The notes beneath the pieces were generated by a model. It was given only the letters and a program-made list of their open reading frames with translations. It was not told the origin of the DNA and did not search any database. A stretch of DNA of 64,000 nucleotides from assembly GCA_002384935.1 (NCBI GenBank), contig DGCD01000017.1, positions 198,778 through 262,777 on the forward strand, written 5' to 3'. Of this stretch, positions 52,923-61,498 are shown one piece after another. Both the position numbers and the translations under genes were made by a program. Position 1 is the first letter of the stretch, and each line of letters starts with the position of its first letter. This DNA is from Pusillimonas sp. UBA3987. Its GTDB lineage: Bacteria; Pseudomonadota; Gammaproteobacteria; Burkholderiales; Burkholderiaceae_B.

Positions 52923-55480
52923 GATGCCTCCTGACCCGATGCATCATCAACCGCGTCAATATCGTGATAATGATCAGCCAGTAGAAAGTACTGCCGGCTA
53001 ATGTCGCGGGTTAGCGTATCCACCAGCTTTTGCACCAGTTCACATACCCCGACCAAACGTTCGCACACTAAGCGATGGTCTACTTGAGGAGCCACGAACT
53101 GGCCCAGATCGAAAGACTGCAATTGTTCACCCAAAGCTTCCGACAACGCAATGGATTGTCCGCCATTCAGTTCAAAACCTTGCAGGCGTGCGCGAACTTT
53201 TTCACACTGGTACTTCAGCGAATGCGGATTCGTTGCGTCGAACAAAGTAATATAAATAACCGAAAGCAATTCAGGCTCACGCCGATAACGGGCCCGATAC
53301 GTAACGACACTGTTTAAAAGTCGCAACGCACTACCCTCGAAAATATTTTGCTGATCACCGGGCAATTGCAGGAAATACGCCATGACCTGACCCGCATGGC
53401 GAAGCCGCTCGACAACCCTGCCCAGCTCCAGTAGCGTCCAGCCGTCATCGCGCGTCATTTGTTCATGCACAAACCCGCCCAGGGAGGCGCACATGAGTGC
53501 CAGGTTGTCCAGGTGTGACTGCACTGCCGGCAAAGATCGGGGCATGACGGCCACCGAGTTTCGCATTTTACTGATAACCAACCAGTTATCTTGAGACAGC
53601 CGCTCTTTAACATTCCAACCGCAAAAATAAAGGCGATAAACATTATTTACCAGAGACTCAACTGCGTCAGACTGTGAAATTGCAGTTTTAAGCAGGTCCA
53701 GCGCACCCTGTTTTTCCTGGTTCGTCGCTGACCCCGGCTGCATAATGAACATTTGTTCACACAACTGGTGCACCAATTTCACTTTTTGCTGATCGATCTG
53801 GGTATCGTTACCCACCAGGCTTGCCAGCAACTGCATACACCGAACCACATGTTCACAACGTGCGCCGTAGCGCCCCATCCAGAAGAGGTTGTCACCCACA
53901 CGTGCCGACACATCGACATGCGAAGCCAGCAAATCCTCCAGGCTCAGATCTGAGGCAAGCTGTGCGTCGGCGGGGTCAGGGCCTTCATAACCCGAACGCC
54001 CATTACGGACCGACGCGGACATCTGAGTCACCCAGACGTCTTTGCTCGCACCAGGATGACGCCGCGACAACAAGGTCTGGCTTCGGTCATAACCCACATG
54101 TGCAATACCGCCGGGCATCACAGTGTAAGACCCATCCGGACGCAGCGCGGCAAAAACGCGCACCAAATAGGGGTAGGCGTCCAAAACGCAGCTACCCGGA
54201 CCCGCAATATCGGGCGTAAGTGCCAGGTCAAGCGCCTCATGTGCAATATAGGCTTGGGGTTGCGCCTGAATACGCTGCCTTAATGCTTGTTGCTCGGCCT
54301 GACTTAGCGCCCCTGCCAGGACAGTGCCTTGACTCATACTGGTAAAAGCGGGCTTGATGACCAGGTCACTGAGATGAGACAGCACATACTCCAATGATCC
54401 GGCATCTCCGCACCACCAGGTCTGCACGGAGGGCATCTCCAATGGCTCCCCCAATACCTTCCGGCACAAATCGGGCAAATAAGCCTGCAAGCCGGGAGAC
54501 TCCAGGACACCGCTACCCAATGCGTTGGCCATCACAAGGTTGCCCTGCCTGACTGCATGAACCAATCCCGGCACACCCAGCATTGAGCCCGCATCCAACT
54601 CCATCGGGTCACTCTCCCAGTCGTTCATGCAGCGCAGCACGACATGAACTTTTCTCAACCCCCTTAGGGTTTTCATAAACAGGAAGTCATCACGTACGGT
54701 CAGATCGGCACTTTCGACCAGAGGAAACCCCAGTTGGCTCGACAGATAGGCATGCTCAAAATACAGGTCGTGCTCAGGCCCCGGTGACAAAAGCACAACA
54801 ATAGGATTGTCGGCACGACTGGCCGCATAATGCTTGAGCGTGTGCTGCAATGTTTCGTAAAAAGCGGTTTGGTGACGAACATGCGACGCGGAAAACGATT
54901 CGGCCAGGATCGGGGCAACCACCTGGCGATTCTGCAATGCAAAACCGGCACCACGGCAATCCTGGGTGTAATCGGCAATTAGTTTCCAGCTTCCATCGGC
55001 GCAGCGTGCGATATCCGCAGCATACAAATGCAATTTTGAAACATGGCCGGGAATCAAATGCTGGCAGGGCCACAAATACCCTTTTTGCCCGAGCACCAAT
55101 GCAGCAGGGATATCGCTGTTCGACAATAGGCTCTGCTCGCCATAAATATCCGATAATATCTGGTCAAGCAGCTTTGCCCGTTGCGCAATGGCGCTGGCGA
55201 TCTTAGCCCACTCATCTTGTTCAATGGCCACCGGCACCAGGCTTAAACGCCATGGCTGATAAAGCCCCTCAACCTCGGAATACGCGTTATAGCTCAGGCC
55301 GAAACTGCGTAACCGCTCTGCCACCAGATCGACAGGCTCCTGAAAAGCGTTCGTGGAGAACTCTTCCAACTGACGCATTAACGGCGCCCAATGAGGTCTT
55401 ACAACACCATGCTGATCCAGCAGTTCGTTGTAGCGCCGCGGATCGTTGAAGTATTGGCTAAGCAACACGTCTTCACTCAT
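52919..55480 (-). CDS. Circularly permuted ATP-grasp / alpha-E fusion protein
   Basis: An 853-residue fusion. Residues 1-480 are a circularly permuted type 2 ATP-grasp (DUF404/DUF407 type; landmarks SPGPEHDLYFEHAYLSSQLGFPLVE and LVIKPAF). Residues about 520-850 are an alpha-E domain (DUF403) starting ARVGDNLFWMGRYGARCEHVVR. Where the family as I recall it reads ADRTQAPSGAGYALENR, this copy has IADYTQDCRGAGFALQNR, which changes a conserved Arg and the PSG. Activity may be altered or lost. Neighbours are separate alpha-E and ATP-grasp genes upstream and the transglutaminase downstream, with 4-bp overlaps. Confidence 0.87.
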   Translation of the reverse strand: MSEDVLLSQYFNDPRRYNELLDQHGVVRPHWAPLMRQLEEFSTNAFQEPVDLVAERLRSFGLSYNAYSEVEGLYQPWRLSLVPVAIEQDEWAKIASAIAQRAKLLDQILSDIYGEQSLLSNSDIPAALVLGQKGYLWPCQHLIPGHVSKLHLYAADIARCADGSWKLIADYTQDCRGAGFALQNRQVVAPILAESFSASHVRHQTAFYETLQHTLKHYAASRADNPIVVLLSPGPEHDLYFEHAYLSSQLGFPLVESADLTVRDDFLFMKTLRGLRKVHVVLRCMNDWESDPMELDAGSMLGVPGLVHAVRQGNLVMANALGSGVLESPGLQAYLPDLCRKVLGEPLEMPSVQTWWCGDAGSLEYVLSHLSDLVIKPAFTSMSQGTVLAGALSQAEQQALRQRIQAQPQAYIAHEALDLALTPDIAGPGSCVLDAYPYLVRVFAALRPDGSYTVMPGGIAHVGYDRSQTLLSRRHPGASKDVWVTQMSASVRNGRSGYEGPDPADAQLASDLSLEDLLASHVDVSARVGDNLFWMGRYGARCEHVVRCMQLLASLVGNDTQIDQQKVKLVHQLCEQMFIMQPGSATNQEKQGALDLLKTAISQSDAVESLVNNVYRLYFCGWNVKERLSQDNWLVISKMRNSVAVMPRSLPAVQSHLDNLALMCASLGGFVHEQMTRDDGWTLLELGRVVERLRHAGQVMAYFLQLPGDQQNIFEGSALRLLNSVVTYRARYRREPELLSVIYITLFDATNPHSLKYQCEKVRARLQGFELNGGQSIALSEALGEQLQSFDLGQFVAPQVDHRLVCERLVGVCELVQKLVDTLTRDISRQYFLLADHYHDIDAVDDASGQEAS

Positions 55481-56430
55481 TTGAAGGGAACCAGGAAATC
55501 ACGGCTGATTCGGTCGCCCAACTCATTTACACGTGAAAGGTAGGTTTCAAGATAACCATGCAGGCCAATCGCAAATATTTCACTCACCGAGCCATATTTC
55601 AGGTCGGCATAAAGGCGGCCCGCCATCTTAACCGTGGCGTGAGAGGATGAATCGTGCAAGGAGGCCACCATTTTGGCTACATTGGCAGTGCAGGCGGCCA
55701 AAGAACGCGGCATGTCTTCCCGCAACACCAACAACTCAACCACCGAGCGCGAACTGATTGCATCCCGATAAAGACGACGATAGATTTCAAAGCCGGACAA
55801 TGAGCGCAACAATGAAGCCCAATAATAAAACTCAGCCGACACATCAACCTGGCTACCTGCGGAGTCGTGCGGGGTTCCTCGTTGAAACTTAACATCCAGA
55901 ATGCGCGCGGTATTATCCGCCCGCTCCAGGAATGCGCCCAGACGAGTGAAGTAATAAGCCTCGTCACGCAGCATGGTTCCTACCTGGGCACCGCGCAATA
56001 AATGCGACCGCAGTTTGATCCAGTCAAACAAGCGAACCGGATCTTTCTGCAGAACCCGCCCTTTCAGCATTTTGTTCATTTCCAGCCATGTGCCATTCAA
56101 TGTTTCCCACACTTCCGTGGACAAAACACCTCGTACCGCACGTGCATTTTCTCGTGCTGCGCGAACACAACTCAACATCGATGAAGGATTATCGGGATCT
56201 TGAACCATGAACTCAATAACTTCATTGGCCGACGCCCGCTCGAACGTTGCGAAATACTGATCGGACAACTCGGAAATTTCCAATACGCCCCGCCAATTTC
56301 CCTCTTGATACTGGTCGGTCGTGTTCAATAACGCCGTTTGATAGCTTACTTCCAGCATTCGTGCGGTATTCTCCGCACGCTCCGCATAGCGTGCCATCCA
56401 GAAAAAGTGATCTGCTGTCCGACTTAACAT
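55477..56430 (-). CDS. Alpha-E domain protein (DUF403)
   Basis: A 317-residue all-helical protein, family start MLSRTADHFFWMARYAERAENTARML (landmark FWMARYAERAENTARM). It is conserved beside circularly permuted ATP-grasps and proposed to be part of a peptide-ligase or amide-bond-forming complex; the biochemical activity is not established. It resembles the C-terminal half of the downstream fusion, so the operon carries two alpha-E copies. Its stop overlaps the fusion start by 4 bp, and it begins 34 bp after the ATP-grasp gene. Confidence 0.9.
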   Translation of the reverse strand: MLSRTADHFFWMARYAERAENTARMLEVSYQTALLNTTDQYQEGNWRGVLEISELSDQYFATFERASANEVIEFMVQDPDNPSSMLSCVRAARENARAVRGVLSTEVWETLNGTWLEMNKMLKGRVLQKDPVRLFDWIKLRSHLLRGAQVGTMLRDEAYYFTRLGAFLERADNTARILDVKFQRGTPHDSAGSQVDVSAEFYYWASLLRSLSGFEIYRRLYRDAISSRSVVELLVLREDMPRSLAACTANVAKMVASLHDSSSHATVKMAGRLYADLKYGSVSEIFAIGLHGYLETYLSRVNELGDRISRDFLVPFK

Positions 56431-56464
56431 ACTTGCCCTCGAATCTTTGGCCGTTGCGTATCGC

Positions 56465-57886
56465 TTAACTCACAACCCAGGTATCTTTGGTGCCGCCACC
56501 CTGCGAAGAGTTAACAACCAGCGACCCTTCTTTAAGTGCCACGCGCGTTAATCCGCCTTGCACCATGGAAATTCTTTTGGAGCCCGTCAAAACAAAAGGA
56601 CGCAAATCGATATGACGCGGCGCAACGCCCTCATCCACGAAAGTAGGACACGTGGATAGCGCCAGGGTTGGCTGCGCAATATAACGGCTCGGATTCGCCA
56701 CGATCAGCTTGCGAAACGCCTCAAGCTCTTTTTTTGTCGCGTACGGCCCCACCAGCATGCCGTATCCGCCGGCCCCATGCGTTTCTTTCACAACCAGATT
56801 AGACAAATTCGCCAGCACATAACTGAGGTCATCGCTGCGCCGACACACGAAGGTTTCAACGTTATTGAGCAGCGGCTTTTCACCCAGATAAAACTCAATC
56901 ATTTGCGGCACATACGGATACACCGATTTATCGTCGGCAATACCGGTTCCAATGGCATTGCACAGCGTGACGTTACCGGCCCGGTAGACCGACATGAGCC
57001 CTTTCACACCCAGTTGCGAATCTTCCCGGAAAACGTCTGGATCAAGAAAATCGTCGTCGACCCGCCGATAAATGACATCAACACGCTGCGGACCGCGGGT
57101 CGTGCGCATATAAAGATAATTATCTTTAACAAACAGATCTTGGCCCTCAACCAGCTCCACACCCATTTGCTGGGCCAGAAAAGCGTGCTCGAAATAGGCC
57201 GAGTTATACATGCCAGGCGTAAGCACCACAATTGTGGGGTCGTCCACCCCGCCCGGTTCGGCGCTGGTCAGGGCATCCAGCAACAAACTGGGGTAATGCG
57301 CAATGGGGGTGATTCGATTGGACGCAAACAGTTCAGGAAACAAGCGCATCATCATGCGCCGGTTTTCCAGCATGTAACTTACGCCGGAAGGCACACGCAG
57401 ATTATCCTCAAGAACATAAAATTCACCGCTGCCCGCACGAACAACGTCAATGCCGGCGATATGCGCATAAATATCATGCGGCACGTCGACACCCACCATT
57501 TCCGGACGGAACTGGGTGTTGGCAAGAATCAGGTCTTCAGGTATGCGATTGGCACGAAGAATATTTTGGTCGTGGTAGATATCATGAACAAACATATTCA
57601 ACGCCGTTACACGCTGACGCAGGCCCTGCTCGAGCAGGGCCCACTCGGAAGAAGGAAAAATGCGCGGAATGATGTCAAAAGGTATTGTGCGTTCGGCACC
57701 TGCCTGGTCGCCATACACAGCAAACGTAATGCCCACTTGCTGAAAAATGAGCTCGGCCTCTTCCCTCTTATGGGTAATGTCCTGATGAGCCTGCTCTTTC
57801 AACCACGACTCAAACGCTTGATAGTGTGAACGAACCGCCGGCTTGACCACTCCCGGATTCACCCACATCTCGTCATAAAACGACAT
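56465..57886 (-). CDS. Circularly permuted type 2 ATP-grasp protein
   Basis: A 473-residue stand-alone ATP-grasp. Landmarks are VLEDNLRVPSGVSYMLENRRMM, VLTPGMYNSAYFEHAFLAQQMGVELVEG, DVIYRRVDDDFLDP and LVVKETHGAGGYGMLVGP, all as expected for an active member with intact nucleotide-binding Lys/Glu and Gly-rich loops. It would activate a carboxylate as acyl-phosphate for amide ligation. The ATG at 57886 has GGGGAA just upstream and gives the family N-terminus (MSFYDEMW); an in-frame ATG 11 codons earlier is less likely. It is the first gene of the four-gene operon. Confidence 0.92.
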   Translation of the reverse strand: MSFYDEMWVNPGVVKPAVRSHYQAFESWLKEQAHQDITHKREEAELIFQQVGITFAVYGDQAGAERTIPFDIIPRIFPSSEWALLEQGLRQRVTALNMFVHDIYHDQNILRANRIPEDLILANTQFRPEMVGVDVPHDIYAHIAGIDVVRAGSGEFYVLEDNLRVPSGVSYMLENRRMMMRLFPELFASNRITPIAHYPSLLLDALTSAEPGGVDDPTIVVLTPGMYNSAYFEHAFLAQQMGVELVEGQDLFVKDNYLYMRTTRGPQRVDVIYRRVDDDFLDPDVFREDSQLGVKGLMSVYRAGNVTLCNAIGTGIADDKSVYPYVPQMIEFYLGEKPLLNNVETFVCRRSDDLSYVLANLSNLVVKETHGAGGYGMLVGPYATKKELEAFRKLIVANPSRYIAQPTLALSTCPTFVDEGVAPRHIDLRPFVLTGSKRISMVQGGLTRVALKEGSLVVNSSQGGGTKDTWVVS

Positions 57887-58021
57887 GCATTTCCCCAAAT
57901 TCAATAAGGTTGAATTCATTTTACATGCCGTGATTAAGGCCGGTTACGTCATTGCGGCCTCAATATCAGGGCGGGGCGTCGTAGAATAAAGCTTCGGCAA
58001 TTATTTTTCCGCTTCATTACC

Positions 58022-58450
58022 ATGTTCAACCCTTCCCGAGAGCAAGTCCGTGCATTTTTCATCGACTCATGGCGCAAGCACCTGAACAAGCAGGTACTCA
58101 CTCCGCTCGAAACCATGGCGGTCGATTGGACACAACAACACCCCGAGTATCACGACGCGTTATTGCGCGAAGATGCACTGAACGCCGACTATACCGTAGA
58201 AGATGGGCAAACCAACCCTTTTCTCCATCTATCAATGCACCTGGCTATTTCAGAACAGCTTTCCATTGATCATCCGCCGGGCATTCGTGCGGCACACGAC
58301 GCATTGGCGCAGAAGGTGGGGCCGCATGAAGCAGTGCATGAAATCATGGAGTGTCTTGGCGAAGTGGTATGGGAAGCCCAGCGATTGGGCAAGCCGTTTG
58401 ACAGCAATACCTACCTGGACCTGATTCAACGCCGCACCACCCGCAACTGA
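58022..58450 (+). CDS. DUF1841 family protein
   Basis: A 142-residue cytoplasmic protein of unknown function, conserved in beta- and gammaproteobacteria. Family landmarks are MFNPSREQVRAFFIDSWRKH, MTPLE-like LTPLETMAVDWTQQHPEYH, and NPFLHLSMHLAISEQL with the histidine pair. It is monocistronic, with a bidirectional terminator after it. Confidence 0.9.
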   Translation: MFNPSREQVRAFFIDSWRKHLNKQVLTPLETMAVDWTQQHPEYHDALLREDALNADYTVEDGQTNPFLHLSMHLAISEQLSIDHPPGIRAAHDALAQKVGPHEAVHEIMECLGEVVWEAQRLGKPFDSNTYLDLIQRRTTRN

Positions 58451-58461
58451 CTTTGAACGCA

Positions 58462-58493
58462 AAAAACGGGCACTTCAAACAGCGCCCGTTTTT
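58462..58493. terminator. Bidirectional intrinsic terminator
   Basis: AAAAACGGGC/GCCCGTTTTT arms with a 12-nt loop; T-runs appear on both strands. It ends both the DUF1841 gene and the convergent cytochrome operon. Confidence 0.85.
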
Positions 58494-58523
58494 CGTTAAA
58501 TTACCGCCCCAAGGCCGGAAACT

Positions 58524-58886
58524 TTATTTGTGCGTGCTTAACTGCGATGGCAGGCTAGACAGCCAGCTTGCGATGTTTTTCATATCCTGATTGGACAGCT
58601 GCGCGGCAAAGGCACCCATAATTGCATTTTTACGGACATTGGCTGACGCAGGTTCACCTTGCTGGCCTCTTTTGTAGGCTCGCAAAGCGTGCTCGAGATA
58701 ATCGGCGTATTGCCCTGCCAAAATCGGATAAGCCGGCATGGTGGGCGTCTTGGCATCAGCGCCATGGCAACTGGCACAGTTAAACTTCTGATAAGCAGCC
58801 TGACCAGCAGCCAGATCACCAGCGGAAGCCAGGGGAGCTAGCGCCAACAACGCCGAACCCATCAGGGCGAGTGTTAGTTTTTTCAT
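58524..58886 (-). CDS. Periplasmic cytochrome c, single haem
   Basis: A 120-residue protein with signal peptide ending ASA-G (about 22) and one haem site CASCHG (about 37-41). An axial Met is likely in TPTMPAYPILAGQ or in NAIMGAFAAQLSNQDMKNIASW. It resembles half of a cytochrome c4, or c553/c551 electron carriers. It lies 12 bp downstream of a second cytochrome gene, so the two may form a c4-like pair or separate carriers to a terminal oxidase. Confidence 0.9.
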   Translation of the reverse strand: MKKLTLALMGSALLALAPLASAGDLAAGQAAYQKFNCASCHGADAKTPTMPAYPILAGQYADYLEHALRAYKRGQQGEPASANVRKNAIMGAFAAQLSNQDMKNIASWLSSLPSQLSTHK

Positions 58887-58898
58887 ATCAGCTCCCGA

Positions 58899-59249
58899 TT
58901 ACTTGAGGTTGGAATAATAGGCTGCCAGATCGGCCATATCTTGTTCAGACAGGCTTTTGGCAATGGCTTCCATTGTGGGGAAGCTTCTTGCGCCACTGGC
59001 ATATTCCTTCAGCGCAGCCACAATATATTCTGCGTTCTGCCCGGCAATTTTGGGCACATGGTAAACCTCGGGAAAACTGGACTTGTACCCTTGGATGCCG
59101 TGACAGCCAATGCACATGGAAACTTTGTTTACTGCGGCTTTCGCATCGGCAGCGCCGGCTTCCTGAGCCTGAACCTGCCCGATAAACCCACAGGTTGCCA
59201 TAACGGCCAGCGCAGACAGCGTACGCGTCATTTTTGTTCGCAACTTCAT
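58899..59249 (-). CDS. Periplasmic cytochrome c, single haem
   Basis: A 116-residue protein with signal peptide ending VQA-Q (about 29) and haem site CIGCHG (about 46-50); likely ligand Met in FPTMEAIAKSLSEQDMADLAAYYS. I start at 59249, where AAGAGC lies upstream; a Met six codons later is also possible, and a longer frame would extend into the divergent moxR promoter. Together with the downstream cytochrome it forms a two-gene operon running away from the MoxR gene. Confidence 0.9.
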   Translation of the reverse strand: MKLRTKMTRTLSALAVMATCGFIGQVQAQEAGAADAKAAVNKVSMCIGCHGIQGYKSSFPEVYHVPKIAGQNAEYIVAALKEYASGARSFPTMEAIAKSLSEQDMADLAAYYSNLK

Positions 59250-59336
59250 AGTAGCTCTTGTTTGGCGGAAAATAAAAGTAAAAGGCCGACCCCACCCCAG
59301 GGCGACCGACAAATCCTTAGAATTGTACGATAATTA

Positions 59337-59367
59337 TTGACACTTACGTTAACCCACTTGTTAACGT
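59337..59367 (+). promoter_or_regulatory. Promoter with palindromic operator for the moxR gene
   Basis: A consensus -35 TTGACA (59337-59342) is followed by a perfect inverted repeat ACGTTAAC-CCACTT-GTTAACGT (59346-59367) filling the spacer and -10 region (GTTAAC at 17 bp). A repressor bound here would block RNA polymerase. The start codon follows at 59400. Confidence 0.55.
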
Positions 59368-59399
59368 TGCATGAACTGCATTTTAATACGGACTTTTTC

Positions 59400-60269
59400 A
59401 TGACACTTAAATCCTCTTCTGAATCCCACCGATTTCAAGGAACAGATCAATACATTGCCACCGACGACCTCAAACTGGCGGTCAATGCCGCTCTGGCGCT
59501 TGAGCGCCCCCTGCTGATCAAGGGAGAGCCCGGGACAGGTAAAACCATGTTGGCAGAACAAGTGGCACGCGCCTTGAACCGCCCTTTGCTGCAATGGCAC
59601 GTCAAATCAACCACCAAGGCTAATCAGGGGCTTTACGAATACGATGCCGTATCACGTTTGCGCGACTCCCAACTGGGAGACGAGAAGGTTCGCGATATCA
59701 GCAACTACATTGTGAAAGGCGTGCTGTGGGAGGCGTTCGCAGCCGGCGAACCCACTGTTGTGCTTATCGATGAAATCGACAAAGCCGACATCGAGTTTCC
59801 GAATGACCTGCTGCGGGAATTGGATCAAATGTCGTTCCACGTGTATGAAACACGTGAAACCATCACAGCCAAACATCGACCGCTTATCATCATTACTTCG
59901 AACAATGAAAAGGACCTGCCCGACGCCTTCCTGCGTCGATGCTTCTTTCACTATATCAACTTCCCCGACCGCCAGACCTTGCAGGAAATCGTCGACGTTC
60001 ATTACCCCAATATCAAGAACGAGGTCCTGGAAGCCGCGCTGGACACTTTCTTCACATTACGCGACGTGCCCGGACTCAAGAAAAAACCTTCAACTTCCGA
60101 GTTTCTCGACTGGCTGCGTCTTCTGGTCGCCGAGTCTGTCTCGGCCGACGACATTGGTGACCCGACCCAGGGACTGCCCGCTTTGTCTGGTGCCTTGCTC
60201 AAAAATGAACAAGACCTTACCCTGCTGCAACGACTGGCAGCGGTTACCCGTGCCAGCCAGCGACGCTAA
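59400..60269 (+). CDS. MoxR-family AAA+ ATPase
   Basis: A 289-residue ATPase. Walker A GEPGTGKTML (about 42-51), Walker B VVLIDEIDKAD (about 120-130), sensor 1 IITSNNEKDLPDAFLRRC and a C-terminal lid are present. It belongs to the MoxR group that works with a VWA protein; the CoxD type assists maturation of metal enzymes. I chose the ATG at 59400 over an upstream in-frame start inside the palindrome. It lies 17 bp before the VWA gene. Confidence 0.92.
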   Translation: MTLKSSSESHRFQGTDQYIATDDLKLAVNAALALERPLLIKGEPGTGKTMLAEQVARALNRPLLQWHVKSTTKANQGLYEYDAVSRLRDSQLGDEKVRDISNYIVKGVLWEAFAAGEPTVVLIDEIDKADIEFPNDLLRELDQMSFHVYETRETITAKHRPLIIITSNNEKDLPDAFLRRCFFHYINFPDRQTLQEIVDVHYPNIKNEVLEAALDTFFTLRDVPGLKKKPSTSEFLDWLRLLVAESVSADDIGDPTQGLPALSGALLKNEQDLTLLQRLAAVTRASQRR

Positions 60270-60286
60270 GGAAGCTTACTCTCGTT

Positions 60287-61459
60287 ATGCTGCTTGATTT
60301 TTTCTATCACTTACGTAACCACCGCTTGCCTGTCTCCGTCCAGGAGTACCTCACACTGCTGGGCGCCCTGAAGAGCAAAATCATGCCGCCGTCGCTGAAT
60401 GATTTCTATTATCTGGCGCGAATGGTATTGATCAAGGACGAAACGTTATTCGATCGCTACGACAAGGCATTCGGCGACTTCTATCAACACATTGAAGCCA
60501 CAATCCCGGTCGATAAAGAAATTCCGCTCGATTGGTTGATCAAGGAATTCCAGAAGAAATTAACACCGGAAGAGAAGGCGGCCATCGAAAAACATGGCTG
60601 GGAAAAGTTGATGGAGCTGTTCAAGAAAACGCTTGAAGAGCAGGACGAGCGCCACGCCGGTGGCAGCAAATGGGTGGGTACCGGCGGCACCTCGGCTTTC
60701 GGTCACGGCGGCTATCACCCCGAAGGCATCCGTGTGGGCGGCCCGTCAGCCGGCCACCGGACCGCAGTCAAGGTGTGGGAAAAACGCGAATATCGCGATT
60801 ACGACGATACGCAAGAGCTGGGCACACGCAATTTCAAAATGGCTTTGCGCCGTTTACGACGGTTTGCGCGCGAAGGTGCTTCAATGGAGCTCGACCTGGA
60901 CGGCACGATTCGCCAAACAGCCCGCAATGCGGGCCTGCTCGACCTGCAACTGGTTCCAGAGCGCCACAATGCCGTGAAAGTGCTGATGTTGCTCGACGTT
61001 GGCGGCAGTATGGACGACCACATCAGACAAGTAGAGGAACTGTTCTCTGCGGCACGCAGCGAATTTCAGCACCTCGAGGTGTACTACTTTCACAACTGCC
61101 CTTATGAATTCCTTTGGCGGCAAAATCATCGCCGGCATGCGGAACGAATCGAGACCTGGGATGTCATACGCAAATATAACGACGACTGGCGACTGATTAT
61201 TGTGGGTGATGCCACAATGAGCCCTTACGAAATATTAACGCCGGGAGGTTCAGTGGAGCATCACAATCGCGAAACAGGCGCGGCATGGCTGCAACGCCTG
61301 CTCGACAACTGGCCTCGCTCCGTATGGCTTAATCCGGAGCCCGAGGGCTATTGGCCCTATCGCCAGTCAATCGACATTGTCCGCAATATTGTTCACAACC
61401 ATATGTACGGCGTTACCGTCGGCGGGCTTGAACAGGCCATGCGACACTTATCAAAATAA
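60287..61459 (+). CDS. VWA-domain protein, CoxE-like
   Basis: A 390-residue cytoplasmic protein without a signal peptide. The N-terminal helical part (about 1-130) leads to a Gly/His-rich loop (STSAFGHGGYHPEG-like, given as landmark FGHGGYHPEG), then a von Willebrand factor A domain (about 228-385) with MIDAS-type motif LLDVGGSMDDH. Partner of the preceding MoxR ATPase. CoxE in Oligotropha takes part in building the CO dehydrogenase metal site; the partner enzyme here is unknown. Confidence 0.9.
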   Translation: MLLDFFYHLRNHRLPVSVQEYLTLLGALKSKIMPPSLNDFYYLARMVLIKDETLFDRYDKAFGDFYQHIEATIPVDKEIPLDWLIKEFQKKLTPEEKAAIEKHGWEKLMELFKKTLEEQDERHAGGSKWVGTGGTSAFGHGGYHPEGIRVGGPSAGHRTAVKVWEKREYRDYDDTQELGTRNFKMALRRLRRFAREGASMELDLDGTIRQTARNAGLLDLQLVPERHNAVKVLMLLDVGGSMDDHIRQVEELFSAARSEFQHLEVYYFHNCPYEFLWRQNHRRHAERIETWDVIRKYNDDWRLIIVGDATMSPYEILTPGGSVEHHNRETGAAWLQRLLDNWPRSVWLNPEPEGYWPYRQSIDIVRNIVHNHMYGVTVGGLEQAMRHLSK

Positions 61460-61498
61460 CGATTTCAACGGCTAAACCAACCCAACTTCCAACTGCGC

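Noticed and set aside
56777..57829. 350-codon open frame opposite the stand-alone ATP-grasp gene
   Set aside because: His/Arg/Asn-rich translation typical of antisense frames; the ATP-grasp on the other strand shows full family conservation.
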